A model generated the notes under the pieces. The model did no database searches. It was given only the letters and a program-made list of their open reading frames with translations, and was not told the origin of the DNA. Shown here piece by piece: positions 8,364 to 16,868 of a stretch of 64,000 bases of DNA. The translations under genes were made by a program, and so were the position numbers. Position 1 is the first letter of the stretch; each line of letters starts with the position of its first letter. This DNA comes from JAVBPE01 sp031549865 (GTDB taxonomy: Bacteria; Bacillota_I; Bacilli_A; Acholeplasmatales; Anaeroplasmataceae): positions 124,001 through 188,000 of the forward strand of contig JAVBPE010000002.1 of NCBI GenBank assembly GCA_031549865.1. The letters run 5' to 3'.

Positions 8364-9272
8364 ATGTATAGTTTTGGCGTAGATATTGGTGGTTCAAGTA
8401 TAAAAATTGCTTTAGTTTATAAGAAGGAAATTAAAGATTATTTTACTATACCCACAAATTTAAATGATAGTTCATTAATAATAAAAGAATGTTTAGAAGC
8501 AATAAAAGAATATTGTGTGAAAAATAATATTTCTGAATCAGATATAAAAGGGATAGGTTTTGGTATACCTGGTAATGTTATAAATAATAAAATATATAAT
8601 TGTCCAAATATAAATTTATATGATTTTAAAGTAACTAAAGAAGTTAAGAAATATTTTAAAAATGTTAAAGTAAAATGTTCTAATGATGCAAATGTTGCTG
8701 CCTTAGCAGAAGTAGTAAATTTGAGTGAATATAATAGCGCGGTAATGATTACTTTAGGTACTGGGGTTGGGGCTGGTATTGTAATTAATAAAAAAATAAT
8801 TGAAGGATTTACAGGTAGTGCGGGTGAAATAGGACATATGCAGCTAGATACTACCCATAATTTTTTATGTAACTGCGGGCTATCTGGATGTTTAGAAACA
8901 GTTGCTTCAGCTAATGGTATAGTAAGACTTGCAAAATACTATTATGATGATTATCCTACACTTTTAAATAGAGAGGATATTACTTGTAAAGAGGTAGTAG
9001 AATTGGCTAAAAAATATGATCCGTTATGTTCTTTTGTATTAGATAAAGCATGTTTTTATTTAGCAAAAGCTATTTCAATACTTACAATTACTATAAATCC
9101 AGAAGTTATAATTTTGGGTGGTGGAGTAAGTGAAGCAGGAGAAATATTAGTAGATGGAATCAAAAAATATTTCAATGTTATTGCTTATAAATCAACTATT
9201 GATACGAATATTGTAATAGCAAAACTAAAGAATAAAGCAGGAATGTTAGGAGCAGCCTTACTAGTAGAATAA
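8364..9272 (+). CDS. glk: ROK family glucokinase / sugar kinase
   Basis: 302-residue ROK kinase, probably phosphorylating glucose to glucose-6-phosphate with ATP. Visible features are the phosphate loop VDIGGSSIK (6-14), the catalytic Asp108 in SNDANVAALAE, a second phosphate-contact motif LGTGVGAG (131-138), and the ROK zinc site His158 (GEIGHM) with CNCGLSGCLE (Cys169, 171, 176). ROK proteins of this length without an N-terminal helix-turn-helix are kinases rather than repressors. Fructokinase or N-acetylmannosamine kinase cannot be excluded. The leader upstream suggests transcript-level control. Two short genes follow closely. Confidence 0.9.
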   Translation: MYSFGVDIGGSSIKIALVYKKEIKDYFTIPTNLNDSSLIIKECLEAIKEYCVKNNISESDIKGIGFGIPGNVINNKIYNCPNINLYDFKVTKEVKKYFKNVKVKCSNDANVAALAEVVNLSEYNSAVMITLGTGVGAGIVINKKIIEGFTGSAGEIGHMQLDTTHNFLCNCGLSGCLETVASANGIVRLAKYYYDDYPTLLNREDITCKEVVELAKKYDPLCSFVLDKACFYLAKAISILTITINPEVIILGGGVSEAGEILVDGIKKYFNVIAYKSTIDTNIVIAKLKNKAGMLGAALLVE

Positions 9273-9283
9273 GGAGTGAGGAT

Positions 9284-9991
9284 ATGGGTGAAAAAATCCA
9301 CGAGCGTAATACTAAAATTTATAAACCAGAAATAGATATTTGCCCATTTTGTGGTCAAAAACTTTCATATAGATATACAATTTCTAATAAGGTTATTCAA
9401 TTTTCAGCTGGAGCATATATTAGAGTTAAAAATCTTGGTTATGGTTGTAATCATTGTGAACATAACAAAGAAATATATTTTTCTCAAACTGCTGCAAAAT
9501 TTTGTATAAAAGGATATACATATTCTTCTAAAGTTATTGCATTAATCTACTATTATAAAATGAAGCATTATAGCAGGGAACAAATATGTGATATATTTTT
9601 TAACCTTGGGATTGAAATTAGTGACCGTAATGTCGATTTAATTTATAATAAATATGCAAAACAATTCAATTTAGATTATAAAAAAAATATTATAGATAAT
9701 TATGATAATATGTTAAAAAAATATAATCAAATTAGAATATCTATTGATAGCATCAGAATTGAAGATATAGCTTTTATATCTATTAGAAATTTTTTTACTG
9801 GAGAACAAATTGGTCTTCATAAATTTAATTATGAAGATGATTTTAATATAAAAAAATTATTGAACGAATATATATCTAAAGAATTAAATATAACATATAT
9901 ATTTACTGTTAGAGAAATGTTTAAAGTTGCAATCATTGTTAAGGAATTAGCATCTGATGATTGCAAGATAGTTGCTTTTGAAAAGCATTAA
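9284..9991 (+). CDS. zinc-ribbon, transposase-like fragment or domesticated protein
   Basis: A 235-residue protein with an N-terminal zinc ribbon (CPFC at 20-23, CNHC at 55-58), a predicted helical DNA-binding region (about 75-125, 'YSREQICDIFF'), and a segment 'RISIDSIRIEDIAFISIRN' (151-169) that looks like the first strand and first Asp of a DDE transposase core, with 'TGEQIG' after it. The rest of such a core (second Asp, Glu) is missing, because the protein stops about where the core should continue. I saw no terminal inverted repeats or target duplication around it. It has a good ribosome site (AAGGAGTGAGG) and sits between glk and a GNAT gene as if part of an operon. Function unknown. 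Confidence 0.55.
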   Translation: MGEKIHERNTKIYKPEIDICPFCGQKLSYRYTISNKVIQFSAGAYIRVKNLGYGCNHCEHNKEIYFSQTAAKFCIKGYTYSSKVIALIYYYKMKHYSREQICDIFFNLGIEISDRNVDLIYNKYAKQFNLDYKKNIIDNYDNMLKKYNQIRISIDSIRIEDIAFISIRNFFTGEQIGLHKFNYEDDFNIKKLLNEYISKELNITYIFTVREMFKVAIIVKELASDDCKIVAFEKH

Positions 9992-10001
9992 GGAGCCAAA
10001 A

Positions 10002-10511
10002 ATGAGATTGATTAGTCCAACAATAGATTTAAAAGAAGAAGCAGTTGCTTTCTTTGATGAGCTTATAAAAGATAATAAGGCAATTCAAGGAGGTGCTATG
10101 TATGAAAATTTTGAGTCATACGAAGCATGGTTAGAATCATTAGTGATATATGAAAATAAAGAAACAGTACCAGTAGGCAAAGTATGTGCAACAACATATT
10201 TTTTAGAAGATAACAATATAATTTATGGAGTTGTTAATATTAGACATGAATTAAATGATTATTTAAGAATGTATGGTGGTAATATCGGTTATAGTATTCG
10301 CCCTAAAAATAGAAGGCAAGGATATGGAAGTATTATGTTAAGTAAAGCTTTAGAAATTTGTAAGAATTTAGGTTTAGAAAAAGCTTTAGTAACATGTTAT
10401 AAAACTAATTTAGGATCTGCAGGAGTTATTAAAAATAATGGTGGTATTTTAGATAGTGAAATAGATGATGAAGGTAAAATTTTACAAAGATATTGGGTTC
10501 CAATTAAATAA
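10002..10511 (+). CDS. GNAT family N-acetyltransferase
   Basis: A 169-residue acetyltransferase. The acetyl-CoA pyrophosphate-binding motif is visible as IRPKNRRQGYGSIML, and the later 'NLGSAGVIKNNGGIL' matches the family's C-terminal helix-loop. The substrate is unknown; small GNATs of this form often modify free amino compounds or protein N termini. The open frame begins at a TTG at 9972 overlapping the previous gene, but AAGGAG just before ATG 10002 (MRLISPT) sets the start. It is the last gene of the glk run. The only hairpin downstream has its T-run on the other strand. Confidence 0.85.
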   Translation: MRLISPTIDLKEEAVAFFDELIKDNKAIQGGAMYENFESYEAWLESLVIYENKETVPVGKVCATTYFLEDNNIIYGVVNIRHELNDYLRMYGGNIGYSIRPKNRRQGYGSIMLSKALEICKNLGLEKALVTCYKTNLGSAGVIKNNGGILDSEIDDEGKILQRYWVPIK

Positions 10512-10520
10512 AATCACTGA

Positions 10521-10553
10521 TTAAAAATAAAAAAAACACCAGATAAGGTGTTT
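10521..10553 (-). terminator. terminator of the tRNA-Gly transcript
   Basis: Stem AAACACC / GGTGTTT with a six-base loop. On the minus strand it is followed by a T-rich tract, so it terminates the tRNA read leftwards rather than the plus-strand GNAT gene. Confidence 0.75.
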
Positions 10554-10563
10554 AATTGCATTT

Positions 10564-10638
10564 TGGAGCCACAGATCGGAATCGAACCGACATCATATGC
10601 ATGGCAAGCATAGGTACTAACCATTGTACTACTGCGGC
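10564..10638 (-). tRNA. tRNA-Gly (anticodon GCC)
   Basis: A complete cloverleaf on the minus strand. Acceptor stem GCCGCAG pairs with CTGTGGC (one G-U). The D arm is GTAC...GTAC with GGTT in the loop. The anticodon stem TATGC/GCATA encloses loop TTGCCAT with anticodon GCC. The T arm GTCGG-TTCGATT-CCGAT closes normally. Discriminator U and the 3' CCA are encoded. It stands alone with its own promoter and terminator. Confidence 0.95.
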
Positions 10639-10657
10639 ATTTTTTTGATGCAGTATT

Positions 10658-10685
10658 ATTATATCATATAGTCATTAATTTGCAA
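10658..10685 (-). promoter_or_regulatory. promoter of tRNA-Gly
   Basis: On the minus strand: TTGCAA (-35, 10685-10680), 16-base spacer, TATAAT (-10, 10663-10658), placing the start about 12 bases upstream of the tRNA. Confidence 0.7.
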
Positions 10686-10742
10686 GTATAAATTTCAAAA
10701 AAAAGGAAAAATTATAGATACTTATTATACAAAATTGCTTGG

Positions 10743-10771
10743 TAGACACTAAAAAAATAAAATGGTATAAT
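10743..10771 (+). promoter_or_regulatory. sigma-A-type promoter of rubrerythrin
   Basis: TAGACA (10743-10748), 17-base spacer, TATAAT (10766-10771), followed by a strong ribosome site AGGAGG. No clear PerR box overlaps it. Confidence 0.65.
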
Positions 10772-10796
10772 ATAGACAATATAGGAGGATTATAAA

Positions 10797-11333
10797 ATGG
10801 AATTAAAAGGTTCAAAAACAGAACAAAATTTAAAAGCAGCATTTTCTGGTGAATCAGAAGCTAGAAACAAATATACTTTTTTTGCCTCAGTTGCTAGAAA
10901 ACAAGGTTATGAACAATTAGCAGCAATATTTGAAGAAACAGCTAATAACGAAAAAGAACATGCCAAACTGTGGTTTAAAGCTTTAGGTGATTTAAAATCA
11001 ACACCTGAAAATTTATTAGAAGCAGCAAGTGGAGAACACTATGAATGGGCAGAAATGTATCCTAAGTTTGCATTAGAAGCTGAAGAAGAAGGTTTTGATG
11101 TAATTGCTTTCCAATTTAGAGCTGTCGCTGCAATAGAAAAAACGCATGAAGAAAGATATAAAGCATTACTAAATAATATTGAAAATCAAAAAGTGTTTGC
11201 AAAAGATAGTCCAATCACTATGTGGGAATGTAGAAATTGTGGACATATACATATTGGATTAACTGCTCCACTTGTATGTCCTGTGTGCCAACATCCTCAA
11301 AGCTTCTTTGAAGTAAGAAAACAAAATTATTAA
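10797..11333 (+). CDS. rbr: rubrerythrin
   Basis: 178-residue rubrerythrin, a non-haem iron NADH-linked peroxidase used by anaerobes to remove hydrogen peroxide. The N-terminal four-helix bundle carries the di-iron ligands (Glu19, Glu52/His55 in EKEH, Glu94/Glu97 region, Glu114/His117 in EKTHEER). The C-terminal rubredoxin domain binds one iron through CRNC (145, 148) and CPVC (161, 164). It is cytoplasmic and its presence fits an anaerobic or microaerobic life. It has its own promoter and a strong AGGAGG site, and is followed by a terminator that precedes the phosphatase gene. Confidence 0.97.
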   Translation: MELKGSKTEQNLKAAFSGESEARNKYTFFASVARKQGYEQLAAIFEETANNEKEHAKLWFKALGDLKSTPENLLEAASGEHYEWAEMYPKFALEAEEEGFDVIAFQFRAVAAIEKTHEERYKALLNNIENQKVFAKDSPITMWECRNCGHIHIGLTAPLVCPVCQHPQSFFEVRKQNY

Positions 11334-11339
11334 GAGAAC

Positions 11340-11366
11340 TACCTTTTTTAAAGGTATTTTTCTTTT
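11340..11366 (+). terminator. intrinsic terminator after rubrerythrin
   Basis: Stem TACCTTT / AAAGGTA with a TTT loop and a T-rich tail. It ends about ten bases before the next start codon, so the downstream genes may depend on partial readthrough. Confidence 0.75.
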
Positions 11367-11375
11367 AGGAGACTT

Positions 11376-11840
11376 ATGAAGAAAATAATGTTTGTATGTC
11401 ATGGGAATATATGTCGCTCAACTATGGCAGAATTTGTTATGAAAGACTTAGTAAATAAATACAAAAAGTATTCATCATATTATATTGAATCTAGTGCGAC
11501 ATCAAATGAGGCAATAGGCATGGATACCCATATTGAGACAAAAAAAATTTTAAAAAATTATAATATCAATTTTTATCCACGCAAAGCGAAAAGAATAACT
11601 TTGAGGGACTATAATGATTTTGATTTCATAATTTGCATGGATAGTAATAATATTTCGAATCTAAAAAAAATAATTCCTAATGATTATTTAAATAAAGTTT
11701 CGAAATTATTAGATTATACAGATTTAAAAACAGATATTGCAGATCCTTGGTATACACATGATTTTGAAAAAACATTTCATGAAGTTATATTAGGGTGTAT
11801 AGGACTTTTTAATTATATTGAAGGTATGAAAAATGAATGA
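11376..11840 (+). CDS. low-molecular-weight protein-tyrosine phosphatase
   Basis: 154-residue LMW-PTP. The catalytic loop C-x5-R is CHGNICRS (Cys8, Arg14), directly after the first strand, and the general-acid loop is DPWYTHD near residue 127. Enzymes of this class dephosphorylate protein tyrosines, or phospho-arginine in the YwlE subgroup. One possible client is the tyrosine kinase of the polysaccharide operon at 41791, although the gene is not in that operon. The residue after the catalytic loop Cys, which separates YwlE-type from Tyr-specific enzymes, was not analysed further. The gene overlaps the next by eight bases. Confidence 0.92.
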   Translation: MKKIMFVCHGNICRSTMAEFVMKDLVNKYKKYSSYYIESSATSNEAIGMDTHIETKKILKNYNINFYPRKAKRITLRDYNDFDFIICMDSNNISNLKKIIPNDYLNKVSKLLDYTDLKTDIADPWYTHDFEKTFHEVILGCIGLFNYIEGMKNE

Positions 11841-13047
11841 ATTTGCTAAAAGAAGAAAAAGTGTTTATGGAATGATGAAAGACAATTCGTTATTAATCGA
11901 ATTTTCTAATCAAACACACGAAAGTATATATGAAGTAAATCGTAATTTTTATTATTTAACTAGTATAAATGAATATAATGATATTTTAGTTATAAGTAAA
12001 AAAAATAATCAATATGAAGAGTATTTCTTTAAAACTCCGTATGATGAACTATTAGAAAAATGGGTTGGAAAACCACTTTCTTTAGATGAAATTAAAACAA
12101 AGAGTGAAATTAATAATATATTTGAAAATACTTTTTTTGATGAGTTTATTAATAATAACATTTCTAATTATGAAAACATATATTTAGATATTAATCCGAT
12201 AGAATATACAACTAGAACTGCAAAAGAAGAAGAATACAAAAAAAATATAGAGCAAAAATATAATAAAGAAGTTATTAATTCAATAGATATATTTAAAAAA
12301 TTAAGGACAATAAAGAGTGATATAGAAATAAAGAATATTATTAAAGCAAATGAAATAACTAATTTTGGAATAAAAGCTATTTTAAATAATTTAAATCCTA
12401 ATATTATGGAGTATCAAATTGAATCTTATTTTGATCAAGCTATTAAATACAATGGCGCAACTAATTATTCTTTTAAAACAATTGCTGCTACCGGTGTTAA
12501 TGCAACATGCCTACATTATACATTGAATAATACAATGATTAAAGATGGCGATTTAGTTCTATTCGATTTAGGGGCATCATATAATATGTATTGCGCAGAT
12601 ATTTCTAGAACATTTCCGGCAAATGGTAAATTTAGTGATAGGCAAAAGATTTTATATCAAATAGTTTTAGATGCTCAAAAAATTGTAATGGATAACGCCA
12701 AAATAGGTATAACTACAAAGGAATTAAACGAGCTTGTAAAAAAATTTTATGCAATTAAATTAAAAGAAATTGGTTTAATTAAGAATGATGACGAGGTTTT
12801 AAAATATTATTATCATGGTGTATCTCACCACCTAGGGTTGGATTGTCATGATTTATGCGAGTATACTGCTCTTGAAGCAGGTTCTGTCATTAGTAATGAG
12901 CCAGGGTTATATATAAAAGAAGAGGGTATTGGAATTAGAATAGAAGATAATATTTTAATAACTAATGATCAAGCTATAAATTTAAGTGAAGGAATTATAA
13001 AAGAAATAATAGACATAGAAAAATATATGGAAAAGAGAATTAAATAA
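11833..13047 (+). CDS. Xaa-Pro aminopeptidase (family M24B)
   Basis: 404-residue aminopeptidase P-type metalloenzyme that removes N-terminal residues preceding proline. The N-terminal creatinase-like domain (1-170) is followed by the pita-bread catalytic domain. All five metal ligands can be assigned: Asp265 and Asp276 (FDLGASYNMYCADISRTF), His352 (GVSHHLGLD), Glu377 (ISNEPGLY) and Glu391 (GIRIEDNI). It overlaps the phosphatase upstream by eight bases and shares one base with the M29 peptidase downstream, forming a small peptide-utilisation operon. Cytoplasmic. Confidence 0.94.
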   Translation: MNEFAKRRKSVYGMMKDNSLLIEFSNQTHESIYEVNRNFYYLTSINEYNDILVISKKNNQYEEYFFKTPYDELLEKWVGKPLSLDEIKTKSEINNIFENTFFDEFINNNISNYENIYLDINPIEYTTRTAKEEEYKKNIEQKYNKEVINSIDIFKKLRTIKSDIEIKNIIKANEITNFGIKAILNNLNPNIMEYQIESYFDQAIKYNGATNYSFKTIAATGVNATCLHYTLNNTMIKDGDLVLFDLGASYNMYCADISRTFPANGKFSDRQKILYQIVLDAQKIVMDNAKIGITTKELNELVKKFYAIKLKEIGLIKNDDEVLKYYYHGVSHHLGLDCHDLCEYTALEAGSVISNEPGLYIKEEGIGIRIEDNILITNDQAINLSEGIIKEIIDIEKYMEKRIK

Positions 13048-14276
13048 TGAAAAAATCTATTTTAAAAGAATATGCAAGTCTTATTGTAAAATCTGGAGCT
13101 AATGTTCAAAAAGGCCAAGAAGTAGTAATATATGCTTCAGTTGATGATGCATATTTTGTTGAGTTTTTAGTTGTAGAAGCTTATAAACTTAAAGCGAAAA
13201 AAGTTAATGTAGAATGGATGTGTAGTGAGATTAATAATCTTACTTATAAATATGCAAAAACAGAAACTTTATGTGATGTTCCAAATTGGAAAATTGAAAA
13301 GAAAAAATATGAAGCAGAAATTTTACCAGCTCACATTTATATAGAATCAGAAGATCCAGATTCAATGGTGGGAATTGATCAAAAGAAATTAATGACTGTT
13401 AATCAAAAAGTAAGAGCTATTATGAAACCTTACCGTGACCAAATGGAGAATAAGTATCAATGGGTTATTGCTGCAATTCCGGGTAAGAAATGGGCAAAAA
13501 AAGTATTTCCAGAATTATCAGTCAGTAAAGCTATGGATGCTTTATGGGATGCAATATTAAAATGTAGTCGTGTAGATGGAAACGCACTTAAAAATTGGGA
13601 GATTCACAATGCTAGTTTAAGTGATAAATGCAATAAATTAAATAATATGGATATTAAAACTTTAACTTATAAAAGTGCAAATGGCACAGATTTTTCAATC
13701 AATTTAAAGTCTGGGGTTATTTTTGAAGCAGGTATGGCGAAAACAATAAATGGAATTAATTATAATCCTAATATACCAACTGAAGAAGTATTTACATCTC
13801 CAGATAAATTAACGGCTAATGGTGTAGTATATTCAACTAAGCCATTATCAGCTATGGGCAAACTAGTAACTGATTTTGGTTTTAGATTTGAAAATGGAAA
13901 AGTAGTAGAAGTAATCGCTAAAGATATAGATCATAAAAAAACATTAGAAGAATTAATAAATGTTGACGAGGGTGCTGCTCGATTAGGAGAAGTTGCTTTA
14001 GTGCCATTTAATTCTCCAATTAATCAAACTAATATCATTTTTTCAAATACTTTATTTGATGAAAATGCATGTTGTCATTTAGCATTAGGTAAAGCTTTTC
14101 CAGAATGTATTAAAGATTTTGATAAAAAAAATGAAGAAGAGATTAAGAGTTATAATTTAAATGATTCGTTAATTCATGAAGATTTTATGATTGGAAGCAG
14201 TGATTTAAGTATTATCGCTACTACTAATGATGGAAAAGCAATTGAAATATTTAAAAATGGTACTTGGGCAATATAA
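13047..14276 (+). CDS. aminopeptidase, family M29 (AmpS/AmpT-like)
   Basis: 409-residue M29 aminopeptidase, a co-catalytic metal enzyme with broad N-terminal specificity. Recognisable family segments are the N-terminal 'VKSGANVQKGQEVVIYA', the central 'PTEEVFTSPDK' with its metal-binding Glu, 'ARLGEVALVP' with a second Glu, 'HLALGKAFPE' (His) and the C-terminal 'IHEDFMIGSSDLSI' (His and Asp ligands). Its length fits the family. It is coupled to the upstream M24 gene (TAATG), so the two enzymes probably work together on intracellular peptides. Confidence 0.94.
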   Translation: MKKSILKEYASLIVKSGANVQKGQEVVIYASVDDAYFVEFLVVEAYKLKAKKVNVEWMCSEINNLTYKYAKTETLCDVPNWKIEKKKYEAEILPAHIYIESEDPDSMVGIDQKKLMTVNQKVRAIMKPYRDQMENKYQWVIAAIPGKKWAKKVFPELSVSKAMDALWDAILKCSRVDGNALKNWEIHNASLSDKCNKLNNMDIKTLTYKSANGTDFSINLKSGVIFEAGMAKTINGINYNPNIPTEEVFTSPDKLTANGVVYSTKPLSAMGKLVTDFGFRFENGKVVEVIAKDIDHKKTLEELINVDEGAARLGEVALVPFNSPINQTNIIFSNTLFDENACCHLALGKAFPECIKDFDKKNEEEIKSYNLNDSLIHEDFMIGSSDLSIIATTNDGKAIEIFKNGTWAI

Positions 14277-14311
14277 ACAAGAATTTATCAGTGTTTTAGG
14301 TTGTTTTGACC

Positions 14312-14340
14312 TTGAAAATAAGCATTAAAAGAATTATAAT
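14312..14340 (+). promoter_or_regulatory. sigma-A-type promoter of fba
   Basis: TTGAAA (14312-14317), 17-base spacer, TATAAT (14335-14340), with ribosome site GAGGAGG before ATG 14370. Good matches fit a strongly expressed glycolytic gene. Confidence 0.75.
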
Positions 14341-14369
14341 AATAGTATAAAAAAGAGGAGGATTTTAAA

Positions 14370-15242
14370 ATGCCACTAGTAAATGCAAAAGAAATGATGG
14401 AAAAAGCTCGTGAAGGAAAATATGCTGTAGGAGCTTTTAATATAAATAATTTAGAATGGACAAAAGCTATTCTATTAACAGCACAAGAGCTTAATGCTCC
14501 AGTTATGCTTGGAGTGTCTGAAGGCGCGAATAAATATATGACTGGTTTTGGTGTTGTTGCCGCAATGGTTAAAGCAATGATTGAAAGTATGAATATTACT
14601 GTACCAGTTGCCCTACACTTAGATCATGGTAGTTATGAAGGTGCAAAACTTGCTTTAGCTGCCGGTTACTCTTCAGTAATGTTTGATGGTTCACACTACG
14701 ATATTTTAGAAAATATTGAAAAAACAAAAGAAATAGTAGCTTTAGCAAAAACATATGGAGCTACTGTTGAAGCTGAAGTTGGGGCTATCGGTGGAGAAGA
14801 AGATGGTGTTGTTGGTGGTGATGGTGAGGTTGCGGATCCAAAAGAATGCGAAACTATCGCGTCTTTAGGTGTCGATATGCTTGCCGCAGGTATTGGAAAT
14901 ATCCACGGAAAATATCCATCAAATTGGAAAGGCTTAAATTTTGAAGTTTTAGCTGAAATTAAAAAAGAATGTGGAAATATGCCATTAGTTTTACATGGTG
15001 GAACTGGTATTCCAGAAGAAATGATTAAAGAAGCTATTAGTTTGGGTGTTTGTAAGATAAACGTTAATACTGAATGCCAATTAGCATTTGCTGAAGCTAC
15101 TCGTGATTATATCGAAGCTGGTAAAGATAAAGATAAAAAGGGATTTGATCCACGTAAATTACTTGCTCCAGGTACTGATGCAATTAAACAAGTAGTAAAA
15201 GATAAAATGAAAATGTTTGGTTGCGTAGGTAAAGCATACTAA
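14370..15242 (+). CDS. fba: class II fructose-1,6-bisphosphate aldolase
   Basis: 290-residue zinc-dependent aldolase that splits fructose-1,6-bisphosphate into dihydroxyacetone phosphate and glyceraldehyde-3-phosphate. Signature and metal ligands are visible: LHLDHGS (His83, catalytic Asp85, His86), GNIHGKY (His179) and VLHGGTG (His209), plus the acidic loop 'EAEVGAIGGEEDG'. It carries more C/G-ending codons than its neighbours, as expected for a highly expressed gene. Tagatose-bisphosphate aldolase is the main alternative, but the layout fits the ordinary Bacillus-type FbaA. Monocistronic, with its own promoter and terminator. Confidence 0.96.
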   Translation: MPLVNAKEMMEKAREGKYAVGAFNINNLEWTKAILLTAQELNAPVMLGVSEGANKYMTGFGVVAAMVKAMIESMNITVPVALHLDHGSYEGAKLALAAGYSSVMFDGSHYDILENIEKTKEIVALAKTYGATVEAEVGAIGGEEDGVVGGDGEVADPKECETIASLGVDMLAAGIGNIHGKYPSNWKGLNFEVLAEIKKECGNMPLVLHGGTGIPEEMIKEAISLGVCKINVNTECQLAFAEATRDYIEAGKDKDKKGFDPRKLLAPGTDAIKQVVKDKMKMFGCVGKAY

Positions 15243-15251
15243 TAAATTGAA

Positions 15252-15278
15252 TATCTCCTTTTTAAGGAGGTATTTTTT
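15252..15278 (+). terminator. intrinsic terminator after fba
   Basis: Stem TATCTCCTT / AAGGAGGTA (one G-U) with a TTT loop and a run of six T. Confidence 0.85.
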
Positions 15279-15305
15279 ACAAAATAGAAATAATAGGAGA
15301 AAAAA

Positions 15306-15944
15306 ATGAAAATAGCGTTAATTAATGAAACAAGTCAAGCTGTAAAAAATGAAATTATTTATAATACATTAAATAAAGTTGCCTCAAAATATAATCATGA
15401 TGTAGACAATTATGGTATGATAAATGCTGATTCTGAACAATTAACATACGTTCAAAATGGATTACTTGCAGCAATATTATTAAATTCAGGTGCATGTGAT
15501 TTTGTTGTCACAGGTTGTGGAACTGGTATGGGAGCTATGTTAGCTTTAAATTCATTCCCTAATGTATTATGCGGTTTAATTATTGACCCTTCTGATGCTT
15601 TTATGTTTGGTCAAATAAATGATGGGAACGCTATTGCACTACCATTTGCTAAAGGTTTTGGCTGGGGCGCAGAATTAAATTTAGAATATATATTTGAAAA
15701 ATTACTTGTAGGTGAAAGAGGATTAGGTTATCCTAAAGAAAGAGCAGTTCCTATGAAGGCTAATCGTGAAATTTTAAATCAAGTAAAAAAAGTTACTCAT
15801 CATAGTATGATAGATATTTTACATAATATTGATCAAGAGTTTTTGTTCAATACTATTAATAGAGAAACTTTTAAAGATTATTTCTTTAAAAATGCTAAGG
15901 ATGAAGAAATAATAAATTATTGCAAAAAAATATTGAATATGTAA
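15306..15944 (+). CDS. RpiB/LacA/LacB family sugar-phosphate isomerase
   Basis: 212-residue aldose-ketose isomerase of the RpiB/LacAB superfamily. The phosphate/substrate loop 'VTGCGTGMGAMLALN' (about residues 70-84) is clear. The protein is longer than plain RpiB (about 150 residues) because of an extra C-terminal helical part after 'GYPKERAVP', which places it in a distinct subgroup of unknown exact substrate. It follows fba after a terminator and ends in a terminator shared with the convergent gene. Ribose-5-phosphate, galactose-6-phosphate or a tetrose phosphate are all possible substrates. Confidence 0.85.
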   Translation: MKIALINETSQAVKNEIIYNTLNKVASKYNHDVDNYGMINADSEQLTYVQNGLLAAILLNSGACDFVVTGCGTGMGAMLALNSFPNVLCGLIIDPSDAFMFGQINDGNAIALPFAKGFGWGAELNLEYIFEKLLVGERGLGYPKERAVPMKANREILNQVKKVTHHSMIDILHNIDQEFLFNTINRETFKDYFFKNAKDEEIINYCKKILNM

Positions 15945-15946
15945 TT

Positions 15947-15977
15947 AAAAAAGTGTCAATTGACACTTTTATTTTTT
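15947..15977. terminator. bidirectional terminator
   Basis: Perfect palindrome AAAAGTGTCAATTGACACTTTT flanked by an A-run and a T-run, between convergent genes. It overlaps the last codons of the minus-strand glycosyltransferase. Confidence 0.85.
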
Positions 15978-16846
15978 TCTCTTAGATTTTTATAAACGTA
16001 TTCTATAACTTCTTGATCAACTTTTGGTTCAAATTTTCTAGCGTATAAGAAGTTAGGATTATTTTCAAAATATTTTAAATCGTCCATTGTTAATTTCTTA
16101 GGAGATTCAATGACATTCCAATCAATATACACTAAACAAGCTTCACGGCATCCATTTTTATAAAGATTTTTTTTAAATGGTGAATTGACCATAACTTTTT
16201 GATAGACATGTTCATCACACATCATAGTGTATTCATATTTTTTAATTTCATCATTTTTTATCATATAATCGTAGGTATAAACAAGAAAATTTTTAGTTAT
16301 GGTAAGCCATTGTGTTCCATAATATAATTTCCAGGTTTTAAAATTTTTATTTCCGATTAACCAACCAAATAATAAATCAAGTGTAACTTCTTTAACCGCG
16401 ACCCAATGACGATGTTTTATCATAAAAGGAGTAAATTTTTTATGATATAAATGAAGTCTTGAACGCATAAAAGGTTGAAGACGACATTCCATAAATTCTT
16501 TGCCATAATTATTACTTAAGAATTCTTTAATTTCTGAATCAGTTTTAATAGGCAGACATGATTCAGATAACAATGTAAAATAATCAAAATCTAAATCCTT
16601 AGCTATTTGAAATAGTTTCAAATTAACTTCAGCTAATTTTGATGTTCCCCAACTGCTTGATAATCTGTCTTTTACAAAAAAGATATTTTTATCATCTTCA
16701 TATTTTTTTATTAATTCTTGATATAAATCCTCACTTTTTATATCAACATGTATAACTACATAATTTTCGTTTACATTTATAGTGTCAATTAAACGTTTCG
16801 TTTCGTGGGGTTTTGTGTAAACAATTAGTCCATAACAAATTTTCAT
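15956..16846 (-). CDS. GT14 (core-2/I-branching type) glycosyltransferase
   Basis: 296-residue family-14 glycosyltransferase ('Branch' domain), the bacterial relatives of animal beta-1,6-N-acetylglucosaminyltransferases and xylosyltransferases. Family marks include 'VVIHVDIKS' near residue 35, 'SSSWGTSKLAEV', 'TLLSESCLPI', 'YYGTQWLTIT' and a late 'CDEHVYQ' that supplies acidic catalytic residues. There is no signal peptide or membrane segment, so it acts on the cytoplasmic side, probably in surface-glycan synthesis. It is the last gene of the minus-strand lysS run. Confidence 0.85.
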   Translation of the reverse strand: MKICYGLIVYTKPHETKRLIDTINVNENYVVIHVDIKSEDLYQELIKKYEDDKNIFFVKDRLSSSWGTSKLAEVNLKLFQIAKDLDFDYFTLLSESCLPIKTDSEIKEFLSNNYGKEFMECRLQPFMRSRLHLYHKKFTPFMIKHRHWVAVKEVTLDLLFGWLIGNKNFKTWKLYYGTQWLTITKNFLVYTYDYMIKNDEIKKYEYTMMCDEHVYQKVMVNSPFKKNLYKNGCREACLVYIDWNVIESPKKLTMDDLKYFENNPNFLYARKFEPKVDQEVIEYVYKNLREKNKSVN

Positions 16847-16868
16847 AAAACACTCTCTTTTGCTTTAA

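Noticed and set aside
9200..10050. Intact insertion sequence around the transposase-like gene.
   Set aside because: I found no terminal inverted repeats or flanking target duplication, and the frame lacks most of a DDE core.
10705..10735. Possible PerR-type box upstream of rubrerythrin (ATTATAGATACTTATTATAC).
   Set aside because: It does not align with the 15-base PerR palindrome without gaps, and it lies upstream of the -35; AT-rich chance matches are expected.
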